Shown here: in pieces, positions 1 to 6,697 of the stretch
How the letters are laid out: the number at the start of each line of letters is the position of its first letter
How positions within the stretch are numbered: the stretch's first letter is position 1
Assembly: GCA_947455285.1 (NCBI GenBank)
Contig: CANGOK010000050.1
Location: 1-14,422 of the forward strand
Reading direction: 5' to 3'
DNA length: 14,422 bases
Source: Beijerinckiaceae bacterium
GTDB lineage: Bacteria; Pseudomonadota; Alphaproteobacteria; Rhizobiales; Beijerinckiaceae
The notes under the pieces: model-generated
Database searches by the model: none
Told to the model about the DNA's origin: nothing
Seen by the model: only the letters and a program-made list of their open reading frames with translations
Translations under genes and position numbers: made by a program

Positions 1-36
1 AGGAGTTGCAAAGCCGGGCTCGACAGGGCGCGCGCA

Positions 37-834
37 ATGGCCCATTCAGTGGCCATGCGTCCGATCAGCGACCTCCTCTTTTGCCTGCGATTCTACTCGC
101 GGCTGCCGCTGCCGGTGTTCCGGTTCGAGGCCGCGCCCCATTCCATGGGCGAATTTGGTCGGGCGATCCGGCTTGTCCCTGTCGCGGGGCTGCTGATCGC
201 TTTGCCAGCTGGCCTCGTTCTGGCGGGGACGGGCGCTATCCTGCCACCCGAGCTTGCCGCAGCCCTCGCGCTGGCGACGCTTGCCGCGACCACAGGCGCC
301 ATGCATGAGGATGGGCTGGCCGATGTCGCCGATGGCTTTGGCGGGGGACGCGCCATCGAGCGCAAGCTCGAGATCATGCGCGACAGCCGCATCGGGACCT
401 TTGGCGGCGTGGCGCTCTGCCTTTCCCTTTTGGCGCGCTGGGCCGCCCTGACCGCCCTGCTGCGGATCGGGACCGCGCCCGCCCTCGTCGCCTTTCTGGG
501 CGCAGCCGCCCTCTCCCGCTGGCTGGGCCTCTTGCCCATGACCCTGCTGCCACCCGCACGCAAGGATGGGGCGGCACATGCGGCGGTGGGGCCTGAGCCC
601 GACGCGCTCGCCCTTGGAGGCGTGCTGGCTCTGGCCGCAGGCCTCGCGCCCTCATGGCTGGCGGGGGGCTCTCAGGGCCTCACCATCGCCGCCGTAGCCC
701 TCGCCTGCGGAGCGGCGCTGGGGATGGTCTGGGTCTCCTGGCGACAGATCAGGGGCCAGACGGGCGATGTGGCGGGCGCAGCCCAGCAGGTCGCGGAAAT
801 CGCGTTTCTGATAACCCTCTGCGCACGGATTTGA
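37..834 (+). CDS. cobS: Adenosylcobinamide-GDP ribazoletransferase (cobalamin synthase)
   Basis: This integral membrane enzyme joins adenosylcobinamide-GDP to alpha-ribazole (or its 5'-phosphate), the last assembly step of vitamin B12; rhizobial work often calls it cobV. The 265-residue product has the usual family length. The family's acidic signature is intact around residues 90-123: HEDGLADVADG followed by RKLEIMRDSRIGTFG, whose Asp and Glu residues are thought to bind metal. Hydrophobic segments around residues 45-63, 72-88, 123-160, 191-235 and near the C-terminus fit a polytopic protein. The start at 37 has only a weak AGGG upstream. An in-frame ATG at 55 (MRPISDLLFC) is an equally good start and would remove six residues. 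The DUF1289 gene begins 3 bases after the stop, so the two are probably cotranscribed. The 36 bases before the gene show no recognisable element. Confidence 0.93.
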   Translation: MAHSVAMRPISDLLFCLRFYSRLPLPVFRFEAAPHSMGEFGRAIRLVPVAGLLIALPAGLVLAGTGAILPPELAAALALATLAATTGAMHEDGLADVADGFGGGRAIERKLEIMRDSRIGTFGGVALCLSLLARWAALTALLRIGTAPALVAFLGAAALSRWLGLLPMTLLPPARKDGAAHAAVGPEPDALALGGVLALAAGLAPSWLAGGSQGLTIAAVALACGAALGMVWVSWRQIRGQTGDVAGAAQQVAEIAFLITLCARI

Positions 835-837
835 CCT

Positions 838-1041
838 ATGGCGCGAATTTCGACCCCATGCGTGAGCTATTGCTGGACCGACCCTGACCACGGGCTCTGC
901 GAGGGTTGCGGGCGCACGCGTGATGAACTCGCCAAATGGTGCTTCATCACCGAAGATGAACGCCTCGCCATCATGGCCGAACTGAAGGAACGGCTGGCGC
1001 TGGCGCTCGCCGGAAAGGCCAAGCGCAACGCGGCTCAATAG
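838..1041 (+). CDS. DUF1289 family small Cys-rich protein
   Basis: This 67-residue protein matches the DUF1289 pattern: C8-x3-C12, then C21-x2-C24 in a CEGCGRT block, then a DELAKW segment. The cysteine arrangement suggests a bound metal, zinc or an iron-sulfur centre, but the function is not established. The C-terminal third (residues 40-67) is a charged helix. The start is the ATG 3 bases after the cobS stop, with no good Shine-Dalgarno sequence, so translational coupling to cobS is likely. Its last 7 bases overlap the end of the convergent TauE/SafE gene. A DUF1289 gene directly after the cobalamin synthase gene recurs in alphaproteobacteria, but that does not prove a role in B12 synthesis. 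Confidence 0.85.
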   Translation: MARISTPCVSYCWTDPDHGLCEGCGRTRDELAKWCFITEDERLAIMAELKERLALALAGKAKRNAAQ

Positions 1042-1865
1042 CCGAGAATGCTCACCAAGAAGCGGCTCGACACCAGCAGCAGGAAGATGCCAAAGGCCCG
1101 CTCCAGCGCGCGCTTGGGCATGGAATGGGCGAGCTTGACGCCGAGCGGCGCGGTCCAAACGCTCACCGGCGCAAAGAGCGCAAGGCCGATCAACGAGACA
1201 TAACCGACGGAGCCCGGCGGCAAGCCCTCATGCGACCAGCCCGCGATCATCAGGCCGATGGCGCCCGGGATCGAGATCAGCACGCCCATGCCTGCGGAGG
1301 TCGACACCGCCTGATGGATCGGGCGGTTGTAGAAAGTCATGAACATGGAGGAGAGCTGTCCGCCGCCGATGCCCATCAGCGCTGACAGAATGCCGATGAT
1401 CAGGCCATAGACCTTCATCAGGGGGCCCGATGGCAGGTCATCGCCAAGGCGCCATGAGAAGTCGCCAAGCAAGCGCGCGGCGCTGAGGCCCGCCACGAAG
1501 ACGAAGACCAGCTTGAAGACGATCGCCGGGGCGAAACTGGCGAAATAGGCGCCGACGATCACGCCGACCACAGTCGGAACCGCCCAGGCGCTCAGAATGG
1601 TCATGTCGACAGACCCGCGCTTTTTGTGAGCGGTGTAGGAGCGGATCGATGTCGGGATGATGATGGCGAGCGAAGTGCCGACCGACAAAGGCGTGCTCAC
1701 GGCGTCAGGCACGCCAAGAAACAGAAAGAGATCATGCAGAACCGGCACGATGACCGCACCGCCGCCCACGCCAAAGACGCCCGCCAGAACGCCTGTCAGG
1801 GCTCCGGCCGCCGCAAGCGAAACAGCGAAAATGGCGAGATCGCCGATGGACAAACCTGCGAACAT
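1035..1865 (-). CDS. TauE/SafE family membrane transporter (putative sulfite/anion exporter)
   Basis: This is a 276-residue polytopic inner-membrane protein. It shows the two internal repeats typical of the TauE/SafE family, each with a glycine-rich motif: GVFGVGGGAVIVP at residues 29-41 and SALMGIGGGQLSS at 161-173. Hydrophobic segments alternate with short charged loops across the length, giving about eight membrane spans. Family members export sulfite, sulfoacetate or other organic anions, but the substrate cannot be read from sequence. The gene lies 64 bases downstream of dusA on the same strand and may share its transcript. The ATG start is preceded by GGAAGGG at suitable spacing. The 3' end overlaps the convergent DUF1289 gene by 7 bases. 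The sulfite reductase operon is about 8 kb away on the other strand, so a link with sulfur assimilation is only a possibility. Confidence 0.88.
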   Translation of the reverse strand: MFAGLSIGDLAIFAVSLAAAGALTGVLAGVFGVGGGAVIVPVLHDLFLFLGVPDAVSTPLSVGTSLAIIIPTSIRSYTAHKKRGSVDMTILSAWAVPTVVGVIVGAYFASFAPAIVFKLVFVFVAGLSAARLLGDFSWRLGDDLPSGPLMKVYGLIIGILSALMGIGGGQLSSMFMTFYNRPIHQAVSTSAGMGVLISIPGAIGLMIAGWSHEGLPPGSVGYVSLIGLALFAPVSVWTAPLGVKLAHSMPKRALERAFGIFLLLVSSRFLVSILGY

Positions 1866-1929
1866 GAGACCCTTCCGGTGTGATGATCCCTTGTGCGCTC
1901 AAGCTCGCGTCCGCGCAATGGGAAAAGTC

Positions 1930-2913
1930 TCAGGCCGCCGCAGCAGCAGGGCGCACCAGCCGCACGGCGTCGCGCAGCACCTGCGCATCAGCCCCGCGCT
2001 TGACGCCTTCGGTAGCGAGATGCCGACGCCACGCGCGGGCGCCGGGCATGCCGACGAAAAGGCCAAGCATGTGGCGGGTCATATCCGCAAGACGGAAGCC
2101 CTCGGCGAGCCGCGCCTCCACATAGGGCAGGTAGGCCTCGATGAGTTCGAAGGGTGAAGAGAGAGGCGCAGGTTCCCCGAAGAGTTCGGGATCGACCCGC
2201 AGCAGAAGATCCGTGTCGTGATAGGCGGCGCGGCCCATCATCACGCCGTCCATATGGGCGAGCTGCTCTTGCGCAGCCTCGATGGTGGCGATGCCGCCGT
2301 TGATGGCGATGGGGATCTGCGGGAAGGCGCGGCGCAGCTCGTGAACCAGTGGATAATCGAGTGGCGGCACATCGCGATTTTCCTTCGGTGACAAACCCTT
2401 GAGCCAGGCCTTGCGCGCATGGACGATCAAAGCGTCGGCGCCGGCGTCGATGACGCTTTGCGCCATGGCCCAGAGCGCCTCGCGCGGCTCCTGATCATCG
2501 ACGCCGATGCGGCATTTGACAGTCACCGGCACGCGCACCACCGCTTTCATGGCCGCGACCCCCTCGCCCACGAGCTTGGGCTCACGCATGAGACAAGCTC
2601 CGAAGGCGCCGTTCTGCACGCGGTCGGAAGGACAGCCGCAGTTGAGATTGACCTCGTCATACCCAAGGTCCGCGCAAATCTTCGCGGCCTCGGCCAGCTT
2701 TGCGGGCTCAGAGCCCCCAAGCTGCACGGCCACGGGATGCTCAGCCTGATCATAGCCCAGCAGCCGCCCACGATCGCCGAAGATGACGGCGCCTGTCGTG
2801 ACCATCTCCGTATAAAGCAGCGCCCGCCGCGTCATGAGCCGATGCAGGGAACGGCAATGACGGTCTGTCCAGTCCATCATAGGAGCGACGGAGAAGGTCC
2901 AGGGGTTATGCAA
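1930..2913 (-). CDS. dusA: tRNA dihydrouridine(20/20a) synthase
   Basis: This FMN- and NADPH-dependent enzyme reduces uridines 20 and 20a in the tRNA D-loop. The 327-residue product carries the DusA hallmarks in order: FSVAPMMDWTDRHCR (7-21), VQLGGSEP (63-70), NLNCGCPSDRVQNGAFGACLM (89-109) with the likely catalytic Cys94, VKCRIGVDD (132-140), VHARKAWLKGLSPKENR (164-180), and the FMN-phosphate segment AINGGIAT plus DGVMMGRAAY (203-231). The family is unmistakable. The start is TTG at 2913, since the reverse-strand codon before CAT-AAC-CCC is TTG. The first ATG downstream lies inside the conserved APMMDW motif and would remove it. A GGAG lies about 13 bases upstream, rather far. An in-frame CTG exists 30 bases further upstream, and a stop codon closes the frame beyond it. 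The TauE/SafE gene follows. Confidence 0.95.
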   Translation of the reverse strand: MHNPWTFSVAPMMDWTDRHCRSLHRLMTRRALLYTEMVTTGAVIFGDRGRLLGYDQAEHPVAVQLGGSEPAKLAEAAKICADLGYDEVNLNCGCPSDRVQNGAFGACLMREPKLVGEGVAAMKAVVRVPVTVKCRIGVDDQEPREALWAMAQSVIDAGADALIVHARKAWLKGLSPKENRDVPPLDYPLVHELRRAFPQIPIAINGGIATIEAAQEQLAHMDGVMMGRAAYHDTDLLLRVDPELFGEPAPLSSPFELIEAYLPYVEARLAEGFRLADMTRHMLGLFVGMPGARAWRRHLATEGVKRGADAQVLRDAVRLVRPAAAAA

Positions 2914-3122
2914 GATTTGGGGCTCCGGAGGCGACGGCAGTTTGAACGGTGTTTACATGTTATCAGAAGCCATCGCCAGCTTACTGGCTCCCCCTGCGCC
3001 CCACGCCAACAGCAACGCATAAGATATTGAAAAACAAATAATATTTGACGGCGATCAAAGACAGCCGCGTGGAAATGCGCGATAAACGCTGCGAACTACC
3101 ATCCGTATAGGAGGAGTTGGCC
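2914..3122. promoter_or_regulatory. Divergent intergenic region between dusA and the small-gene cluster
   Basis: This 209-base gap separates the minus-strand dusA from the plus-strand gene at 3123, so it must hold promoters for both directions. A distinctly AT-rich patch at about 3018-3048 stands out from the GC-rich surroundings. It includes a TTGACG (3045-3050) that could be a plus-strand -35 element, but I see no convincing -10 element at 16-18 bases. A strong ribosome-binding site, GGAGGAG (3110-3116), lies 6 bases before the ATG at 3123 and fixes that start. A short GCCAG/CTGGC inverted repeat with a 4-base loop lies near 2976-2989, within the dusA leader. Confidence 0.4.
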
Positions 3123-3326
3123 ATGAAATCGCTCGTCAAGACATCGCTCGCCTTTGCAGCTGGCGCGCTTGTAACTGTCGCCGCAATGCAGCTCGCCCCA
3201 AGCCCCGCCATCTCGCAGGGTGCAGGCATCGCGCCTGTTCCCCCCCAATGCACGGGATCACGCATGCAAGTGCCTACTGCGCGTGGGCTGGAATGGAAAC
3301 AACTGGTGGTCTGCCCGCAGGACTGA
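3123..3326 (+). CDS. Small exported or membrane-anchored hypothetical protein (67 aa)
   Basis: I do not recognise a family. The protein starts MKSLVKTS, has a hydrophobic stretch at residues 9-26, and then a probable signal-peptidase site after Ser31 (pattern A-I-S before QG). The rest is a short soluble tail of about 36 residues with two cysteines, Cys43 and Cys64, that could form a disulfide in the periplasm. The ATG at 3123 is chosen because GGAGGAG sits 6 bases before it; an in-frame TTG at 3117 directly abuts that site and is unlikely. A strong hairpin terminator begins 17 bases after the stop. The signal peptide plus excellent ribosome-binding site make this a likely real gene despite its length. 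Confidence 0.65.
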   Translation: MKSLVKTSLAFAAGALVTVAAMQLAPSPAISQGAGIAPVPPQCTGSRMQVPTARGLEWKQLVVCPQD

Positions 3327-3342
3327 TCCTCAATTTATCGCA

Positions 3343-3374
3343 GCGTCTGGCGGGACCACCCGCCGGACGCTTTT
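3343..3374 (+). terminator. Rho-independent terminator after the 67-aa gene
   Basis: A 12-base-pair stem runs from 3343-3354 (GCGTCTGGCGGG) to 3359-3370 (CCCGCCGGACGC), with one G-T wobble pair and an ACCA loop. It is followed directly by TTTT at 3371-3374. The stem is strong and GC-rich, but the T-tract is short. It lies only 17 bases before the start of the next gene, so it may act as an attenuator or processing site rather than a full stop. Confidence 0.7.
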
Positions 3375-3391
3375 GCGATGAAAGCATAGCC

Positions 3392-3631
3392 ATGAACGCA
3401 TCCAACGCGGAAAGATCCGAAGGCGCACCCGGCGCGTCGGAGGCGACGCCGGAATGCCTCGAATTTCTGGCTGAACAAATCTGGAGCCTGCGCGAACTTG
3501 TTGAAGGTCTGCGGCAGCGCGCGGACTCGACTGATTATAAAATCGCAGTCGAGGAGCTGCGCTTTGCGACTGAAGCCATCGAGCGCGCTTACAAGGACCT
3601 GCATTGCTTCGTTCAGGATCAGGAAGACTGA
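3392..3631 (+). CDS. Hypothetical helical protein (79 aa)
   Basis: No family is recognised. The 79-residue product has a disordered, Ala/Gly/Ser/Glu-rich start (residues 1-20) and then a strongly helical, charged region (22-75). Alternating hydrophobic and acidic or basic positions suggest a small helical hairpin or coiled coil. Cys22 and Cys72 lie near the two ends of this region. There is no signal peptide, so it is probably cytoplasmic. The ATG at 3392 follows an in-frame-independent stop and lacks a clear Shine-Dalgarno sequence. The open frame does extend upstream, but that part covers the previous gene and the terminator and is not believed. The stop lies 22 bases before the cytochrome gene. 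The clean reading frame and amphipathic pattern support a real gene, with moderate certainty. Confidence 0.55.
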   Translation: MNASNAERSEGAPGASEATPECLEFLAEQIWSLRELVEGLRQRADSTDYKIAVEELRFATEAIERAYKDLHCFVQDQED

Positions 3632-3653
3632 TGCGACCAGACTGGGAGACCGC

Positions 3654-4124
3654 ATGCGACGAGTTCTATGCGCGGCCGCACTCGCCGCATGCTTCACCGC
3701 CTCGGCCAACTCTCAGCAATCCGACTTCGCGCAACGTCCCGATGGCCATCCTCCGTCCGTGGGGCCGCTCGGCGACATGATGATCTCGATCCTAGACCGT
3801 CACGCCGTCTTGTGGATGGCCGGCGTCAGCAACAACTGGCCACTTGCGGAATATGAAGCGCGGCAATTGCAGACCCGTCTCATGGACGCGGCGCAGATCT
3901 ACCGCAACATTCCCGTCGAGACGGTTTCCGCCGCGACCAAGGCGCTCGACGAACTGACCAACGCAATCACCACGAAGAACAAGGCGCAGTTCGCGCCTCG
4001 CTTTCTTCACCTCACCCGCACCTGCAATGCTTGCCACGTTTCTGCTGGCGTGGGTTTCGTGGTGATCGAAACGCCACGCACAAGTCCTTTCACCAACCAG
4101 TCTTTCGCGCCAGCGCCCAGATAG
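3654..4124 (+). CDS. Small exported c-type cytochrome-like protein with one CxxCH site
   Basis: This 156-residue protein carries a single haem c attachment motif, CNACH, at residues 124-128 near the C-terminus. A motif that late, after a long helical region (about 36-120), resembles cytochrome c'/c556-type four-helix bundles; this fold assignment is inference. The N-terminus MRRVLCAAALAAC is a signal sequence. LAAC at residues 10-13 reads as a lipobox, which would make it a lipoprotein on Cys13; alternatively, signal peptidase I could cut after Ser20 before QQSD. Candidate distal ligands include His32, His50, Met42 and Met43. The ATG at 3654 is supported by GGGAGA at 3644-3649. In-frame codons further upstream are rejected because they overlap the preceding gene. 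Electron transfer or ligand (gas) sensing would fit the fold, but the partner is unknown. Confidence 0.78.
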   Translation: MRRVLCAAALAACFTASANSQQSDFAQRPDGHPPSVGPLGDMMISILDRHAVLWMAGVSNNWPLAEYEARQLQTRLMDAAQIYRNIPVETVSAATKALDELTNAITTKNKAQFAPRFLHLTRTCNACHVSAGVGFVVIETPRTSPFTNQSFAPAPR

Positions 4125-4168
4125 TCGTGCGACGACTTTGATTCAGCGCAAGGCGAATCCGCGCTTTT
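4123..4168 (+). terminator. Weak tandem hairpins after the cytochrome gene
   Basis: A short inverted repeat AGTCGT / ACGACT with a 3-base loop spans 4123-4137 and is followed by TTTG. A second one, AGCGC (4145-4149) with GCGCT (4161-4165), is followed by a run of four Ts ending at 4168. Both stems are short, so termination here is only a possibility. The remaining bases to 4207 contain the GGAAAGGA ribosome-binding site (4193-4200) of the next gene. Confidence 0.3.
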
Positions 4169-4207
4169 AATTCGAAGCTGTCGGCACAGTCTGGAAAGGA
4201 CGGGAAA

Positions 4208-5035
4208 ATGGCCATCAAGGATCTCTTGCTTCATATCGACACCACCGATCGCGGCGAGGGTGTGGGAGATTTCGCGCTGTCGCTGGCGACCGAAATGGGC
4301 GCGCATCTGACCGCAGCGGGCGTCGTGCTGGAAATTGTGCCGCCCGCCTCCTTCATGGGGGAATATCCCTACGACATCATGGCGGAAGCGATCGAGCAGG
4401 CTCGCCAGGCCGCCGAACAGAGCTATCAGCGCATCGCAGCCGCGGCGCCCGCGACCGTTCAAACCGAACTGGTGTTGATCCAGGCGATCGCCGGTCAGGC
4501 GCGCGAGGACTTCGGTCGTCTGGCGCGGCATTTCGATCTTTCGGTCGTCGGCCAGGGGGGCGAAGACGGCGGCGGCGATGACGAGCTGATGGCCGAGGGC
4601 GCGCTCTTCGCCTCCGGCAAGCCCGTGTTCATCGTGCCCAACATCCACAAGGGACCGGCGAAGCTCGGTAGGGCGATGGTTTGCTGGGATGGCGGAATGC
4701 ATTCCGCGCGGGCGATAGCCGGCTCCATCGACCTGCTCAAGCGCGCCGGCAAGGTTGAAGTCGTGAGCATCGCCGGGCGCAACCTGCCGAACGACGAACT
4801 GCCCGGCTTCAACATCACCCGCCATCTGACGCGCCACGGCATTTCAGCCACGCTGAAGAAGCTGCCCGCAGCGCAGGATGTCGGGGAAACCCTGCTTTCC
4901 TATGCCGCAGACAGCGGCGCCGACTTCATGGTGATGGGCGCTTACGGTCATTCGCGCCTACGCGAATTCGTGCTCGGCGGCACAACCCGCACCATCCTGA
5001 ATTCCATGACCATTCCTGTGCTCATGGCGCACTGA
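4208..5035 (+). CDS. Universal stress protein, tandem-domain UspA family
   Basis: This is a 275-residue cytoplasmic protein with two Usp folds. The first (about residues 1-147) is degenerate and lacks the nucleotide-binding loop, having VVGQGGEDGGGDDEL where the loop should be. The second (about 153-275) ends with the ATP-binding signature MGAYGHSRLREFVLGGTTRTIL, a G-x2-G-x9-G pattern at residues 244-257. Tandem Usp proteins of this kind usually bind ATP in one half and are induced by stress or growth arrest, but the specific role here is unknown. The ATG is supported by GGAAAGGA 7 bases upstream. The gene stands alone: a terminator follows, and the ABC operon begins 180 bases later. Identity is firm at family level only. 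Confidence 0.9.
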   Translation: MAIKDLLLHIDTTDRGEGVGDFALSLATEMGAHLTAAGVVLEIVPPASFMGEYPYDIMAEAIEQARQAAEQSYQRIAAAAPATVQTELVLIQAIAGQAREDFGRLARHFDLSVVGQGGEDGGGDDELMAEGALFASGKPVFIVPNIHKGPAKLGRAMVCWDGGMHSARAIAGSIDLLKRAGKVEVVSIAGRNLPNDELPGFNITRHLTRHGISATLKKLPAAQDVGETLLSYAADSGADFMVMGAYGHSRLREFVLGGTTRTILNSMTIPVLMAH

Positions 5036-5045
5036 TCAAATCAGT

Positions 5046-5081
5046 CTCCTGCGGAGCGAATTCCGCAGGAGGCCCCATTTT
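5046..5081 (+). terminator. Rho-independent terminator after the universal stress gene
   Basis: A perfect 10-base-pair stem pairs CTCCTGCGGA (5046-5055) with TCCGCAGGAG (5062-5071). A G-T pair can close a CGAA tetraloop. The sequence GCCCCATTTT follows, so the T-run starts 6 bases past the stem. It begins 10 bases after the stop codon, as expected for the end of this transcript. Confidence 0.75.
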
Positions 5082-5090
5082 CACGCGCAT

Positions 5091-5206
5091 TTGACCCGCC
5101 CCGCCTTCGCCTATGGTCTAAGCGCTTAGCCGCTGCATCACCCTTGTATTTCCCGCATGGACGCTTAGCTTCGCACTCCAGTCAGAATGGCTGATGCGCG
5201 GGAGGA
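5091..5206 (+). promoter_or_regulatory. Upstream region of the ABC operon with a 12-base palindrome
   Basis: TTGACC at 5091-5096 is a plausible -35 element, but no clear -10 lies at the right distance. A perfect 12-base palindrome, CTAAGCGCTTAG, occupies 5118-5129, and its right half (CGCTTAGC, 5123-5130) recurs at 5162-5169. This is a candidate repressor or activator site for the transporter operon, inferred only from symmetry and position. GGGAGGA at 5200-5206 is the ribosome-binding site for the ATPase gene and selects GTG at 5216 as start. Confidence 0.4.
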
Positions 5207-5215
5207 TTGGCAGGC

Positions 5216-5971
5216 GTGGCGGAGGACTTCATCCTCGAAACCAAGGGGCTCACCAAGGAGTTCGCTGGCTTCACGGCCGTGCGGGACGTGGACTTGCGCG
5301 TACGCCGGGGCTCCATCCATGCGCTCATTGGCCCCAATGGCGCGGGCAAGACCACCTGCTTCAACTTGCTGACCAAGTTTCTACAGCCGACCCGCGGGTC
5401 CATCGCCTATAATGGACGCGACATCACCTTCATGGCGCCTGCGGATGTGGCGCGCCTCGGGCTGGTGCGCTCGTTCCAGATTTCGGCGGTTTTTCCTCAT
5501 CTCACAGGCATCGAGAATGTGCGCGTGGCCTTGCAACGCCGGCGTGGCGACAATTTCGACTTCTGGCGTTCCAAGCAGGTGCTCGACACCCTCAACGATC
5601 GCGCCATGGCTCTGCTTGAAGATGTGGGTCTTACGGAATTCGCGCATATCGCAGCCGTCGAAATGCCCTATGGCCGCAAGCGCGCATTAGAGATCGCGAC
5701 GACGCTCGCCCTCGATCCCGAAATGATGCTGCTCGACGAACCCATGGCGGGCATGGGCCATGAGGATATCGAGAAAGTGGTGGACCTGATCCGCCGCGTG
5801 TCCGTGAACCGCACGGTGCTGATGGTCGAGCATAATCTGAATGTGGTCTCGAACCTTTCGGACACCATCACTGTGCTGACGCGCGGACAAATTCTGGCGG
5901 AAGGCGACTACGCCACCGTCTCGGCCAATCCCGAAGTGCAGCAAGCCTACCTGGGAGCCAGCCATGGATGA
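5216..5971 (+). CDS. HAAT-family ABC transporter ATP-binding protein (LivG-like)
   Basis: One of two ATPases that energise an importer of branched-chain amino acids, amides or similar compounds, acting at the cytoplasmic face of the membrane. Counting from the GTG start (251 residues), the motifs are Walker A GPNGAGKTT (39-47), Q-loop Gln88 in RSFQIS, signature MPYGRKRALEI (150-160), Walker B MLLDEP (171-176) and H-loop His205. The signature deviates from LSGGQ but resembles a known LivG-like subgroup. The GTG start fits GGGAGGA at 5200-5206 with 9 bases spacing; an in-frame TTG at 5207 touches that site and is unlikely. The end overlaps the second ATPase gene by 8 bases, which points to translational coupling. 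The substrate is not deducible, so no liv symbol is assigned. Confidence 0.92.
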   Translation: MAEDFILETKGLTKEFAGFTAVRDVDLRVRRGSIHALIGPNGAGKTTCFNLLTKFLQPTRGSIAYNGRDITFMAPADVARLGLVRSFQISAVFPHLTGIENVRVALQRRRGDNFDFWRSKQVLDTLNDRAMALLEDVGLTEFAHIAAVEMPYGRKRALEIATTLALDPEMMLLDEPMAGMGHEDIEKVVDLIRRVSVNRTVLMVEHNLNVVSNLSDTITVLTRGQILAEGDYATVSANPEVQQAYLGASHG

Positions 5972-6674
5972 GGCGCGCGTGCTTCTGGATGTGAAGGGCC
6001 TGCAAGCCTGGTATGGCGAAAGCCATATCCTGCATGGCGTCGATTTTTCGGTGCGCGAAGGCGAGGTCGTGACGCTGCTTGGACGCAATGGCGCAGGCAA
6101 GACCACCACGCTGAAATCCATCATGGGCATGATCGGCAAACGCACGGGCTCAGTGCAGTTCGATGGCCAGGAAACCATCAACCTCACCTCCGACCGCATC
6201 GCGCGTCTTGGGCTCGCCATTTGTCCCGAAGAGCGCGGCATTTTCGCAAGCCTGAACGTGCTGGAAAATCTGATGCTGCCCCCGCAGGTGCGCCCCGGCG
6301 GGCTGCCCGTGGAGCAGATCTTCGAACTGTTCCCCAACCTGAAGGAACGCATCAGCAGCCAGGGCACGAAACTGTCGGGCGGCGAGCAGCAGATGCTCGC
6401 CATCGGCCGCATCCTTCGCACCGGCGCGCGCCTGCTCATGCTGGATGAGCCGACCGAAGGCCTTGCGCCCGTCATCATCGAACAGATCGGCCATACGATC
6501 GCGCGGCTGAAGCAGCAGGGCTTCACCATTCTTCTGGTGGAACAAAACTTCCGCTTCGCCTCGACCCTCGCGGATCGCTTCTATGTGATGGAGCATGGGC
6601 GCGTCATCGACGCATTCGCCAATGCGGATCTCGCCGCGAACATGGACAAGCTGCACGACTATCTGGGTGTTTGA
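5964..6674 (+). CDS. HAAT-family ABC transporter ATP-binding protein (LivF-like)
   Basis: Second ATPase of the importer, 236 residues, the usual LivF length. Motifs: Walker A GRNGAGKTT (40-48), signature KLSGGEQQM (136-144), Walker B LLMLDEP (157-163). The switch region reads LLVEQN, so Gln194 replaces the H-loop histidine, which is normal for LivF proteins. It should pair with the preceding LivG-like protein as a heterodimer on the two permeases. The ATG lies inside the last codons of the upstream gene (8-base overlap), and the binding-protein gene begins 23 bases after the stop. Confidence 0.93.
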   Translation: MDEARVLLDVKGLQAWYGESHILHGVDFSVREGEVVTLLGRNGAGKTTTLKSIMGMIGKRTGSVQFDGQETINLTSDRIARLGLAICPEERGIFASLNVLENLMLPPQVRPGGLPVEQIFELFPNLKERISSQGTKLSGGEQQMLAIGRILRTGARLLMLDEPTEGLAPVIIEQIGHTIARLKQQGFTILLVEQNFRFASTLADRFYVMEHGRVIDAFANADLAANMDKLHDYLGV

Positions 6675-6697
6675 CCCCAATTTTCAGGGAGACAGAA

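Noticed and set aside
1..36. Possible cobalamin riboswitch before cobS
   Set aside because: Only 36 bases precede the gene in this window and none of the conserved B12-box elements can be seen, so no claim is possible.
1035..1865. Functional link between the TauE/SafE gene and the sulfite reductase operon
   Set aside because: They are about 8 kb apart on opposite strands with unrelated operons between, and the substrate of the transporter is not known from sequence.
3248..3391. Upstream extension of the 79-residue gene
   Set aside because: The extension would run out of frame through the end of the 67-residue gene and through the terminator hairpin, and its composition is not protein-like.
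3498..3653. Upstream extension of the cytochrome gene
   Set aside because: It overlaps the 79-residue gene in another frame and would bury the signal peptide. The ATG at 3654 with GGGAGA and a signal sequence is better.
5207..5215. TTG start for the LivG-like gene
   Set aside because: TTG at 5207 directly abuts the GGGAGGA site, leaving no spacing. GTG at 5216 has a 9-base spacing.
5687..6529. Long open frame on the minus strand opposite the two ATPase genes
   Set aside because: It is the antisense shadow of conserved ABC ATPase sequences, Ser/Arg/Pro-rich with no family features.
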